A DNA stretch of 64,000 bases, from the NCBI RefSeq assembly GCF_030815985.1, contig NZ_JAUSXM010000001.1, positions 1,426,001 to 1,490,000 on the forward strand, written 5' to 3'. This stretch comes from Paenibacillus sp. W2I17. Lineage in GTDB: Bacteria > Bacillota > Bacilli > Paenibacillales > Paenibacillaceae. Both the position numbers and the translations under genes were made by a program. Under the pieces are notes generated by a model, which was not told where the DNA came from, did not search any database, and was given only the letters and a program-made list of their open reading frames with translations. Shown here piece by piece: positions 55,591 to 62,779 of this stretch (the stretch's first letter is position 1; each line of letters opens with the position of its first letter).

Positions 55591-56475
55591 TTGAGTGACC
55601 TGATCGAACGCCATTCCCACCATAACGGTGCAATGGAAACAGCGATTTCTTCCTTGTTTGTCTATCACCATTCCAAGATTAGTGAACCCGCATACAGAGT
55701 ATATAAACCTTCATTATGTGTGATTGTTCAAGGGTTGAAAGAAGTATTGCTCGCACAGGAGCGTTATGAATATGGACCTTCCAATTACCTGATTGCTTCC
55801 AAGAATCTCCCGGTCATCGGGCAGATTATCAAGGCATCCGCTGATGCACCCTACTTAAGTCTCAAGCTTGAATTCACACCGAACCAAATTCTCGAAGTAC
55901 TTAACGAATGCAACATCAAGGTAACATTCAACGAAAACGCCAGACGAGCCATGTTTGTAGGTCAGATGGAATCGTCCATTCAGGACGCTGTACTCCGACT
56001 TGTTCGATTGCTGGATACGCCGGGTGAGATACCGTTTCTGGCTCCGTTGTACGTTAAAGAAATCCTGTTCCGCCTCCTTCAAGGGCCTTACGGAGGAGAA
56101 CTGGCGCAGATTGCGGTTGAAGGTAGCAGCACTTATCGGATCAGAGAAGCGATTGAGTACATCGTTCATCATTGGGAACAGCCATTTCGCATTGAAGATC
56201 TGGCTGAGACCGCCAGCATGAGCGTCTCTTCATTCCATCGTCACTTCAAAGAGATCACAGCCATGAGTCCATTACAATTCCAGAAACAATTAAGATTACA
56301 GGAAGCCCGGCGACTTCTGATGGCCGGATCTGCTGACGCGGCAGATGTAGCGTTCCGGGTTGGTTACGAGAGTGCTTCTCAATTTAGCCGCGAATATGCA
56401 CGCATGTTCGGTGCGCCGCCAAGAGCCGATATCCGACGGCTGAAAGAGAAATATGACATGGCCTTGAGTGAGTAA
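55591..56475 (+). CDS. AraC-family regulator (AraC_N type), N-terminus probably frameshifted
   Basis: 294 residues in this frame, formally starting at TTG 55591. The sensor region (PAYRVYKPSLCVIVQGLKEVLL) matches the AraC_N group, and the C-terminal HTH pair is at about 195-290 (IEDLAETASMSVSSFHRHF, VAFRVGYESASQFSREY). A better start is ATG 55559, with GAGGAGG and a TATAAT box upstream; it runs only 11 codons (MTEELFNQSRN) in another frame. One missing A in the AAA run at 55581-55583 would fuse it as MTEELFNQKQELSDLIE, a normal family N-terminus. Confidence 0.88.
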   Translation: MSDLIERHSHHNGAMETAISSLFVYHHSKISEPAYRVYKPSLCVIVQGLKEVLLAQERYEYGPSNYLIASKNLPVIGQIIKASADAPYLSLKLEFTPNQILEVLNECNIKVTFNENARRAMFVGQMESSIQDAVLRLVRLLDTPGEIPFLAPLYVKEILFRLLQGPYGGELAQIAVEGSSTYRIREAIEYIVHHWEQPFRIEDLAETASMSVSSFHRHFKEITAMSPLQFQKQLRLQEARRLLMAGSADAADVAFRVGYESASQFSREYARMFGAPPRADIRRLKEKYDMALSE

Positions 56476-56522
56476 CCGAGTATTCACTCTCTATCTCACA
56501 ACTATCACACAAAAGGCACACC

Positions 56523-56557
56523 AAAAAAGGACAACCACAATGAGTTGTCCTTTTTTC
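56523..56557. terminator. Bidirectional terminator
   Basis: AAAAAAGGACAAC and GTTGTCCTTTTTT form a perfect stem after the AraC gene and face the aldolase gene ending at 56654. Confidence 0.9.
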
Positions 56558-56653
56558 AGTATCAAAATTCTGCGTAATTTCTTTTGGATTTATTCCAAAT
56601 ACTCGTATTTATGAGAAGGAAATCTGAGCTGTTCTCCTTACTTTTGAACAAGA

Positions 56654-57733
56654 TTAGACCAATGCTTCGACCCGTTCTGGCACGTGGATCTCTTCGTGCA
56701 ATAATTGAGTGATATCACGAGTCAGTGCATCCACATTCTCTTGACGAGTTGCCCAGCTGGTGCAGAACCGCACCGCACTGTGTGTATCGTCAACCTTTTC
56801 CCAGAAGGTGAACGTATAACCGCTGCGTAATTTCTCAAGCAAACGATCCGGCAGAATCGGAAACTGCTGGTTGGTTGGTGAATCGTACAGGAAGCGTACC
56901 CCCTGCTGTTCAAGTGAGTCATGAATTCTCAAGGCCATATCTACGGCATGGCGAGAAATATCGAGGTACAGACCATCTTCGAACAACGTTTCAAATTGGA
57001 TACCCAGCAATCTGCCTTTGGCAAGCAGGCCACCTTTTTGTTTGATCATATAACGAAAATCCGGTTTCAGTGCATCATTCAGGATAACAACCGCTTCTCC
57101 CATCAATGCGCCAATCTTGGTTCCCCCGATGTAAAACACATCACACAAGCGTGCAAGATCAACAAGTGTCATATCGCAATCGCGTGAAGCGAGTGCATAT
57201 CCAAGACGTGCTCCATCCACGAAAAACGGAAGACCACATGCTCTGCTCACTGTATGTAATGCTTGCAGTTCTGCCTTACTGTACATCGTTCCATTCTCCG
57301 TTGGTTGGGATATGTAGACCATTCCTGGTTGAACACAGTGTTCCGGTGACGACTCATTCATGTGCGCATCGTAGACGGCTCTAACCTGCTCGGGCGTGAT
57401 CTTTCCGTCCTCGCTTGGAACTGTGAGTACCTTATGTCCCGTAGCTTCAATAGCTCCGGTTTCATGAACCGCAATATGTCCTGAGCTCGCTGCAATTACA
57501 CCTTGATATGGACGCAAAATAGATGCAATCACCGTTGTATTTGTCTGTGTGCCACCAACCAGGAAATGAACATCAGCTTGCTCATTGTCACATGCCCGAC
57601 GAATAAGCATTCTCGCCCGTTCACAATGCTCATCCGTGCCATACCCGCTCGTCTGTTCCATATTGGTTTCCATCAGTCTTTGTAAAATGCGTTCATGCGC
57701 ACCTTCGTTATAATCACATTCAAATCGTATCAT
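56654..57733 (-). CDS. Low-specificity threonine aldolase/beta-eliminating lyase
   Basis: 359 residues. PLP-fold type I with landmarks GTQTNTTVI near 62 (phosphate pocket), SGHIAVHETGAIE, FVDGARLGYAL and the Schiff-base lysine in YIGGTKIGALMGEA (about residue 206). It cleaves threonine and related beta-hydroxy amino acids to glycine and an aldehyde. ATG overlaps the marR stop (57730-57733), so the two are co-translated. The marR product likely controls both. Confidence 0.92.
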   Translation of the reverse strand: MIRFECDYNEGAHERILQRLMETNMEQTSGYGTDEHCERARMLIRRACDNEQADVHFLVGGTQTNTTVIASILRPYQGVIAASSGHIAVHETGAIEATGHKVLTVPSEDGKITPEQVRAVYDAHMNESSPEHCVQPGMVYISQPTENGTMYSKAELQALHTVSRACGLPFFVDGARLGYALASRDCDMTLVDLARLCDVFYIGGTKIGALMGEAVVILNDALKPDFRYMIKQKGGLLAKGRLLGIQFETLFEDGLYLDISRHAVDMALRIHDSLEQQGVRFLYDSPTNQQFPILPDRLLEKLRSGYTFTFWEKVDDTHSAVRFCTSWATRQENVDALTRDITQLLHEEIHVPERVEALV

Positions 57734-58152
57734 CGTGTTGTCTCTCCTGCCTTCTTGTTCAACTTCTCTTGTATGTTCATCATGGAGGTGTACACCTCTT
57801 GAATCTCTTCTTCATTCAATTCTTGCATCAGCTTCAGGATCTGTTGATCGGATCGATCATTCAATTGGGCATATAGTTCCTCGCCCTTGGCAGTCAAACG
57901 AATCAGACTGACCCTGCTGTCGGCCGCAGAATTCACTTTCACCAGCAGTCCTTCCTTGGACAGCTTGTTCACGATTCGGCTCATGTAACTGCGATCAATG
58001 GTCAGTGTATCCACCAGATTGTTCGCAATGCTCTCTCCCCGAATTCCAATCTCAATAATGACCCGTACTTCTGCAAACGAGTACCCTGTTCCAAGAATAT
58101 GCTTATCGAGTACACCAAGAATGTTGGTATAAAAACGGTTAAAACGTCGCAT
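57730..58152 (-). CDS. MarR-family regulator, with AUC in place of the expected start codon
   Basis: 140 residues from the first available ATG (58152). The winged helix covers about 25-105 (LTIDRSYMSRIVNKLSKEGLL is the recognition region). ATG 58152 has no ribosome site. Thirteen codons upstream, at 58191, a perfect AAGGAGG is followed after 6 bases by ATC, and translation from there gives MNSQYINPDILADMRRF, a good family N-terminus. It lies behind a promoter with two 26-bp repeats and is followed by the threonine aldolase gene. Confidence 0.85.
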   Translation of the reverse strand: MRRFNRFYTNILGVLDKHILGTGYSFAEVRVIIEIGIRGESIANNLVDTLTIDRSYMSRIVNKLSKEGLLVKVNSAADSRVSLIRLTAKGEELYAQLNDRSDQQILKLMQELNEEEIQEVYTSMMNIQEKLNKKAGETTR

Positions 58153-58206
58153 GTCAGCCAGTATATCTGGATTTATGTACTGAGAGTTGATGTCAAACCC
58201 TCCTTT

Positions 58207-58265
58207 TTAGTGGACATTGTCAACATTATATTAATCACGTTAGTGGACGTTGTCAACATTATATT
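58207..58265. repeat. Tandem 26-bp repeat, probable MarR operator
   Basis: Two copies of a 26-bp unit (58207-58232 and 58240-58265), differing at one base, repeat at 33 bp, about three helical turns. Each contains the imperfect dyad GTGGAC-NNN-GTCAAC and overlaps the predicted marR promoter. Autoregulation by the 57730-58152 product is the likeliest use. Confidence 0.7.
58228..58256 (-). promoter_or_regulatory. Predicted sigma-A promoter of the marR-aldolase operon
   Basis: -35 TTGACA (58256-58251) and -10 TAATAT (58233-58228) are separated by 17 bases. Both are embedded in the tandem repeats. The implied start lies about 30 bases before the AUC codon at 58191. Confidence 0.55.
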
Positions 58266-58304
58266 TTGCATAGCATTTATTCTATACCGTCTTTTTAATC
58301 CAAA

Positions 58305-58330
58305 CAAAAAAGCCGCGCATATGCGCGGCA
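58305..58330 (-). terminator. Intrinsic terminator after the ABC exporter gene
   Basis: A perfect palindrome (GCCGCGCATATGCGCGGC) with a T-run on the minus strand. Confidence 0.9.
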
Positions 58331-58388
58331 AGGTTGTTCTGTCATCGGAGTGAAGAGTGTAATTATTTTTTTGTTCAATTTACATGGA

Positions 58389-60107
58389 TTAAGAGTGACT
58401 ATATTGCACCTGATGAAGACGGCTGTATATCCCTCCAGCGGCGACCAATTCCTCATGGTTGCCCTGCTCAGCGATACCATCTTTATTCACTACGATGATG
58501 CGATCTGCATTTTTGATGGTTGTCAAACGGTGAGCAATCACGAGTGTCGTTCTGCCCACCGACAATTCAGCGAGTGATTGCTGGATCAGTGCTTCCGTTT
58601 CCGTGTCCAGCGCAGAGGTTGCCTCATCCAGAATAAGAATGGGTGGATTTTTCAAGAACATACGAGCAATAGATAACCGTTGCTTCTGTCCTCCGGATAG
58701 CTTGACTCCACGCTCGCCAATGACAGTATCCATACCATCAGGCAACGTGAGAATCAGTTCCTCCAACGAGGCACGACGGGCGGCATCCCAGATTTGTTCA
58801 TCCGTTGCACTCAAATCCCCGTAAGCAATATTCTCCTTAATGGTACCCGAGAACAAAAATACATCCTGTTGAACGATTCCGATATGCTTGCGCAAGGATT
58901 GAAGCTTAACGTTACGAATGTCGACGCCATCCACAGTGATACGTCCCTCTTCTACCTCATAGAATCGGGGAAGCAGGCTACAGATCGTCGTCTTGCCTGC
59001 ACCCGAAGGACCAACAAAAGCCACAGTTTCCCCTGGTCGAACAGACAGACTGATATCACTCAGAATACGCCGACTGGATTCATATCCGAACGAGACGTTC
59101 TCGAAGCGAATATCACCCTTCACACTTTCGAATTCAACGGCGTTTTTGCTATCCGCAATTTCAGGTTCCGTATCAATGATCTCCAGATAACGCTTGAAAC
59201 CAGCAATGCCCTTTGGATAACTTTCTATGACGGCATTGATTTTCTCAATCGGGCGGAAGAAGATATTGGATAGAAGCAAGAAGGCCATAAAGTCACCCAT
59301 ATTGATTCTGCCATCGATATAAAACCAAGCCCCGCTGATCATGACAAACACCGTAACCAGTCGCATCATCATATAACTGACCGAGATACTTTTCGCCATC
59401 GTTTTGTAGGCAAGCAGTTTGGTTTTACGGAAATTCTGATTATCCACCGCAAAAAGTTCTTTCTCATGTTCTTCGTTGGCGAACGATTGCACAACACGCA
59501 TGCCACCAACGTTATCTTCAATGCGCGCATTGAAATTGCCGACGTCTCCGAAAAGTCGCCGATAGGTCTTTGTCATGCGGCCACCAAATACAATAATGAC
59601 CCAAGCCATAATTGGGATAATGATAAAGGTAAGCAGCGCAAGCTCCAGATTAATGTTAGCCATCAGCCAGAATGATCCGATTAATGTCATCACTGCGATG
59701 AATACATCTTCAGGTCCATGGTGAGCAACCTCGCCGATATCATTCAGATCATTCGTAAGATGACCAATTAAGTGACCTGTTTTACGATTGTCAAAGAACC
59801 GGAAGGACAGCTTCTGCAAGTGAGCGAACATCTTCTCACGCATGTTGGTCTCAATGTTAATGCCCAGCATATGTCCCCAGTATGTAACGACATAGTTCAA
59901 TACAGTATTAAGTGCATAGATGGATAACAGCACAACACAGGCAAGCATAATAAGAGGCCAATCCTGACCTGGCAACAATTCATTAATGAATTTGCTGACG
60001 GCAAGGGGGAAAGCCAACTCCAGAAGCCCTGCGAGTACAGCGCATCCAAAATCAATCAAAAACAGTTTTTTATAGGGACGATAATACGAAAAAAAACGAC
60101 GAATCAT
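58389..60107 (-). CDS. ABC exporter, fused membrane and ATPase domains (MsbA/BmrA-like half transporter)
   Basis: 572 residues. An N-terminal six-helix exporter domain (about 15-300) precedes an ATPase domain with Walker A GPSGAGKT (366-373), signature LSGGQ (about 470), Walker B ILILDEATSALD (about 490) and H-loop IAHRLTT. It works as a dimer exporting lipids or drugs. It starts 2 bases after the Arg-rich gene stop, so the two form an operon. Confidence 0.93.
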   Translation of the reverse strand: MIRRFFSYYRPYKKLFLIDFGCAVLAGLLELAFPLAVSKFINELLPGQDWPLIMLACVVLLSIYALNTVLNYVVTYWGHMLGINIETNMREKMFAHLQKLSFRFFDNRKTGHLIGHLTNDLNDIGEVAHHGPEDVFIAVMTLIGSFWLMANINLELALLTFIIIPIMAWVIIVFGGRMTKTYRRLFGDVGNFNARIEDNVGGMRVVQSFANEEHEKELFAVDNQNFRKTKLLAYKTMAKSISVSYMMMRLVTVFVMISGAWFYIDGRINMGDFMAFLLLSNIFFRPIEKINAVIESYPKGIAGFKRYLEIIDTEPEIADSKNAVEFESVKGDIRFENVSFGYESSRRILSDISLSVRPGETVAFVGPSGAGKTTICSLLPRFYEVEEGRITVDGVDIRNVKLQSLRKHIGIVQQDVFLFSGTIKENIAYGDLSATDEQIWDAARRASLEELILTLPDGMDTVIGERGVKLSGGQKQRLSIARMFLKNPPILILDEATSALDTETEALIQQSLAELSVGRTTLVIAHRLTTIKNADRIIVVNKDGIAEQGNHEELVAAGGIYSRLHQVQYSHS

Positions 60108-60109
60108 AC

Positions 60110-60484
60110 TTATTCACTCTCACTCTCCAGATCCTTATTGGGACTTACATCTTCATTTTGCAGCTCGAAAAGATGGATATACTCGTCGATGACCTGATCA
60201 ATAGCTTTTAACTCCCCACTGATCATCGGGCGAATATGTTCGTACTCCTCCTGTCCAAGTTGTCGGACAAGCGTTGTTCTCCGATTCTGCATCTGCTCCA
60301 GAAATACAAGAATCCGGCCGCGACGGAAAGTTTGCGCACCACGGCCCCGTTTTCCCTCATGTTCACCATGACCTCTTCCACGTCTGGAACGTTCACCACG
60401 TTGCTCATTGTCACTCATATCGCGTCTCGGACGCTCACCTTGACGTACACTTCCATCGATTTCATTCAGATCACGATCTCTCAT
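60110..60484 (-). CDS. Arg-rich small protein co-transcribed with the ABC exporter
   Basis: 124 residues from ATG 60484 (GGAGGTGG upstream). The first 60 residues are very rich in Arg, Gly, Glu and Asp (RRDMSDNEQRGERSRRGRGH). The last 65 form predicted helices (LVRQLGQEEYEHIRPMISGE). I recognise no family. Position directly before the exporter suggests a regulatory or accessory role (inference). Confidence 0.7.
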   Translation of the reverse strand: MRDRDLNEIDGSVRQGERPRRDMSDNEQRGERSRRGRGHGEHEGKRGRGAQTFRRGRILVFLEQMQNRRTTLVRQLGQEEYEHIRPMISGELKAIDQVIDEYIHLFELQNEDVSPNKDLESESE

Positions 60485-60501
60485 CCTGCCACCTCCATTA
60501 T

Positions 60502-60546
60502 GTGTATACGTTTGTATACAATACATTCATGTATACGAATGTATGC
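60502..60546. promoter_or_regulatory. Dyad-rich operator region between the exporter operon and the marR gene
   Basis: Three GTATAC palindromes (60504-60509, 60514-60519, 60531-60536) and a near-perfect inverted repeat ATACATTC...GAATGTAT (60521-60544) crowd the region just downstream of the predicted exporter promoter. A dimeric regulator, perhaps the MarR protein encoded at 60747, could bind here. Confidence 0.55.
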
Positions 60547-60566
60547 GAAATCCCAAAAGATGTCAA
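60538..60566 (-). promoter_or_regulatory. Predicted sigma-A promoter of the Arg-rich/ABC exporter operon
   Basis: -35 TTGACA (60566-60561), a 17-base spacer and -10 TACATT (60543-60538). The -10 lies inside the inverted repeat described above. Confidence 0.5.
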
Positions 60567-60673
60567 CCTTTATATTCACTTGAAACAACGTAAACTTTAC
60601 GCCATACATCAATTCAACGGAAAAAGAAGTGATCTCTTTGGATCGGGCACTTTTCCATGAACACTTCTATTAA

Positions 60674-60702
60674 TTGACACCAAAAAGAGGTAGAACTATA
60701 AT
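60674..60702 (+). promoter_or_regulatory. Consensus sigma-A promoter of the marR-MFS operon
   Basis: TTGACA (60674-60679), a 17-base spacer and TATAAT (60697-60702). The -10 sits within a 9-base direct repeat AACTATAAT (60694-60702 and 60712-60720). Confidence 0.8.
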
Positions 60703-60746
60703 GGTCACAGCAACTATAATCATGACGGTTATTTAGGAGGAAAACC

Positions 60747-61172
60747 TTGGAATTAGAAAAATATATCGGTGTTAATGTACAGCGCGCGGCACTTAAACTG
60801 AATAATTACTATCAAAAGGTAGTCAATCCGTTTGACATCACAGTGGATCAGTGGGAAATACTAATCGTACTATGGGAAAAAGAAGGCATTACTCAAAAAG
60901 AACTTGCCGAGAGACTTCATAAGGACCAAACGAATGTTGCACGGATGCTGTTTAAGCTCGAAAAGAAAGAATTTATTTATCGTGTGATTCATGAAACGGA
61001 TAGAAGATCTTTACGTGTTTATTTAACTCCTAAAGGACGAGATATGAAAGATGAAATTCTTGCTCCTTCCATGGATGCATATAATAAAACGATCCAGGGG
61101 TTATCCAAGGAGGAGGTTGAGATGTTTAGAAGGATTCTTACTGTAATGTATAACAACGTAAAAGATCTATAG
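60747..61172 (+). CDS. MarR-family transcriptional regulator
   Basis: 141 residues, starting at TTG 60747 with a perfect AGGAGG 6 bases upstream. The winged helix lies at about 35-105 (ITQKELAERLHKDQTNVARMLFKLEKK, then the wing ETDRRSLRVYLTPKG). It is followed by the MFS transporter gene and is probably its repressor. The divergent exporter operon may also be a target. Confidence 0.93.
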   Translation: MELEKYIGVNVQRAALKLNNYYQKVVNPFDITVDQWEILIVLWEKEGITQKELAERLHKDQTNVARMLFKLEKKEFIYRVIHETDRRSLRVYLTPKGRDMKDEILAPSMDAYNKTIQGLSKEEVEMFRRILTVMYNNVKDL

Positions 61173-61284
61173 TCCAAAGAGGAGTCCTCTCCACTTTAAA
61201 GGGGGGATAACTTTTTTTGTCATATACTTGCTGCAGCAACTATGGTCGAGACTATTAAAATTTATTCTAAAGGAGATTTTTAAG

Positions 61285-62673
61285 ATGGAAATAACAGCAA
61301 AAGAAGCAGGTGTTTTCGACGCCAAGTACAGAGCATTGACCATTGGGATCATTCTTGCTGTCACTACCGTCGCGTTTGAAGGTTTAGCAGTTGTTACGAT
61401 TGCTCCAAGCCTGGCTCAAAAATTAAATGGGCTCCATTTGTACGGTTGGATATTCAGCTCTTTTCTTTTGGCACAAATCCTTGGAACAATGATCATTGGG
61501 GCGCGGATCAACAAAAACGGCGTATTCGCATCGTTTGGTATATCGATACTTTTTTTTGTGATCGGCATCGTAATTGCGGCTACTTCTGTGAACATGATTA
61601 CTCTAATTATAGGGAGAGTATTTCAAGGGTTTGGTGGAGGCGGTATCATTACGTGTGTATATTACAGCATTACTTTAGGTTATCCTGATAAGCTGAGAAC
61701 GAAAATACTTGCTTTGTTTTCCGGCGCCTACATTCTACCTGCACTAATAGGCCCTTATATTGCTGGGCTTATAGCGGAGCATATCTCCTGGAGAGTTGTT
61801 TTTTGGCTTGTGCTTCCCTTCATTGGTTTGGCTGTCATGCTGACGCTTCCCGCTTTCCGCAAATTTACAGTTAGAGTGAATAAACCTTCCAAGAATAACC
61901 AAAAAGAAGGTTTTGCAGTATTACTGACTATTGGAACGGGAATGTTGCTGGCTGGGCTAGGCTTTATAACCGATTGGAAAGGAATTGTGCTTTCCGTAGC
62001 AGGGTTGCTTATCATGATTCAGCCTTTGCGAAAGCTGCTGCCAGAGGGCACCTTAAGTGCCAGAAGAGGTTTACCGGCCACAATTGCTTCAAGAGGATTC
62101 TTTGTTGCTAGTTATAATGCGACCGAGAGTTATGTTGTCCTCGCTTTGACAGATGTTAAAAAGCTTCCTGCAGATATGGCAGGATTAATTGTAGCCGCTG
62201 GTGCATTAAGCTGGTCAGCGGCTGCCTGGCTTCAGTCCAGGTTTGATGCTAAAGATCATGGGATGGGCCGAAAAAAACGGGTAACCATTGGTATTGGATT
62301 TATGATCATTGGTGTTGCTGCGGTCATTCTCGCTGTTGGCCTCCCCGAAGGAGGGATCGTATTTGCAGTGATTTCACAGCTTTTCACTGGATTCGGCATC
62401 GGTTTGGCACATCCTACGACTGGAGCGATTGCACTACAGCATATAAAAACAGGTGAAGAAGGTGAGATCTCCGCCAGCCTTCAGTTTACAGATGCATTTA
62501 GCCCAGGGGTAAGCATTGGCGTCGGCGGAGCCCTTATTGCCGTTAGTCAGTCACTAAATTTGGGGTTGTTGACGGGGATTATATTGGCTCTGTCTCTTCA
62601 ATTACTTCTCGTTCTCTTGAGCTTTACGATTTCCTTTCGCATCAAGCAGGCAAAAGCCTCGGCGGAGAACTGA
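61285..62673 (+). CDS. MFS drug exporter (DHA2/EmrB-QacA-like)
   Basis: 462 residues from ATG 61285 (AAGGAG 9 bases upstream; the longer frame starting at 61228 has no ribosome site). About 14 membrane segments are predicted. The motif region after helix 2 reads GARINKNGVFASFGI, and the helix-5 antiporter motif C-like stretch GAYILPALIGPYIAG supports a drug:proton antiporter. It forms an operon with the marR gene and probably exports the compound that MarR senses. Confidence 0.9.
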   Translation: MEITAKEAGVFDAKYRALTIGIILAVTTVAFEGLAVVTIAPSLAQKLNGLHLYGWIFSSFLLAQILGTMIIGARINKNGVFASFGISILFFVIGIVIAATSVNMITLIIGRVFQGFGGGGIITCVYYSITLGYPDKLRTKILALFSGAYILPALIGPYIAGLIAEHISWRVVFWLVLPFIGLAVMLTLPAFRKFTVRVNKPSKNNQKEGFAVLLTIGTGMLLAGLGFITDWKGIVLSVAGLLIMIQPLRKLLPEGTLSARRGLPATIASRGFFVASYNATESYVVLALTDVKKLPADMAGLIVAAGALSWSAAAWLQSRFDAKDHGMGRKKRVTIGIGFMIIGVAAVILAVGLPEGGIVFAVISQLFTGFGIGLAHPTTGAIALQHIKTGEEGEISASLQFTDAFSPGVSIGVGGALIAVSQSLNLGLLTGIILALSLQLLLVLLSFTISFRIKQAKASAEN

Positions 62674-62712
62674 TACCGTCCTGAATTCGGAAAATTAAAT
62701 ATTCCCTACATT

Positions 62713-62765
62713 GACATACCAAAACCTTCCCCACGTCATGGAGAACGCTTTGGTATGTTTTTTAA
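62713..62765 (+). terminator. Terminator after the MFS gene
   Basis: ACATACCAAA and TTTGGTATGT form the stem, followed by six Ts on the plus strand. Confidence 0.85.
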
Positions 62766-62779
62766 ATACATTCATTTTA

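Noticed and set aside
61181..61218. A possible attenuator hairpin between the marR and MFS genes
   Set aside because: The CCTCTCC/GGGGGG stem is imperfect. The T-run is suggestive, but pairing is too weak to claim without folding.
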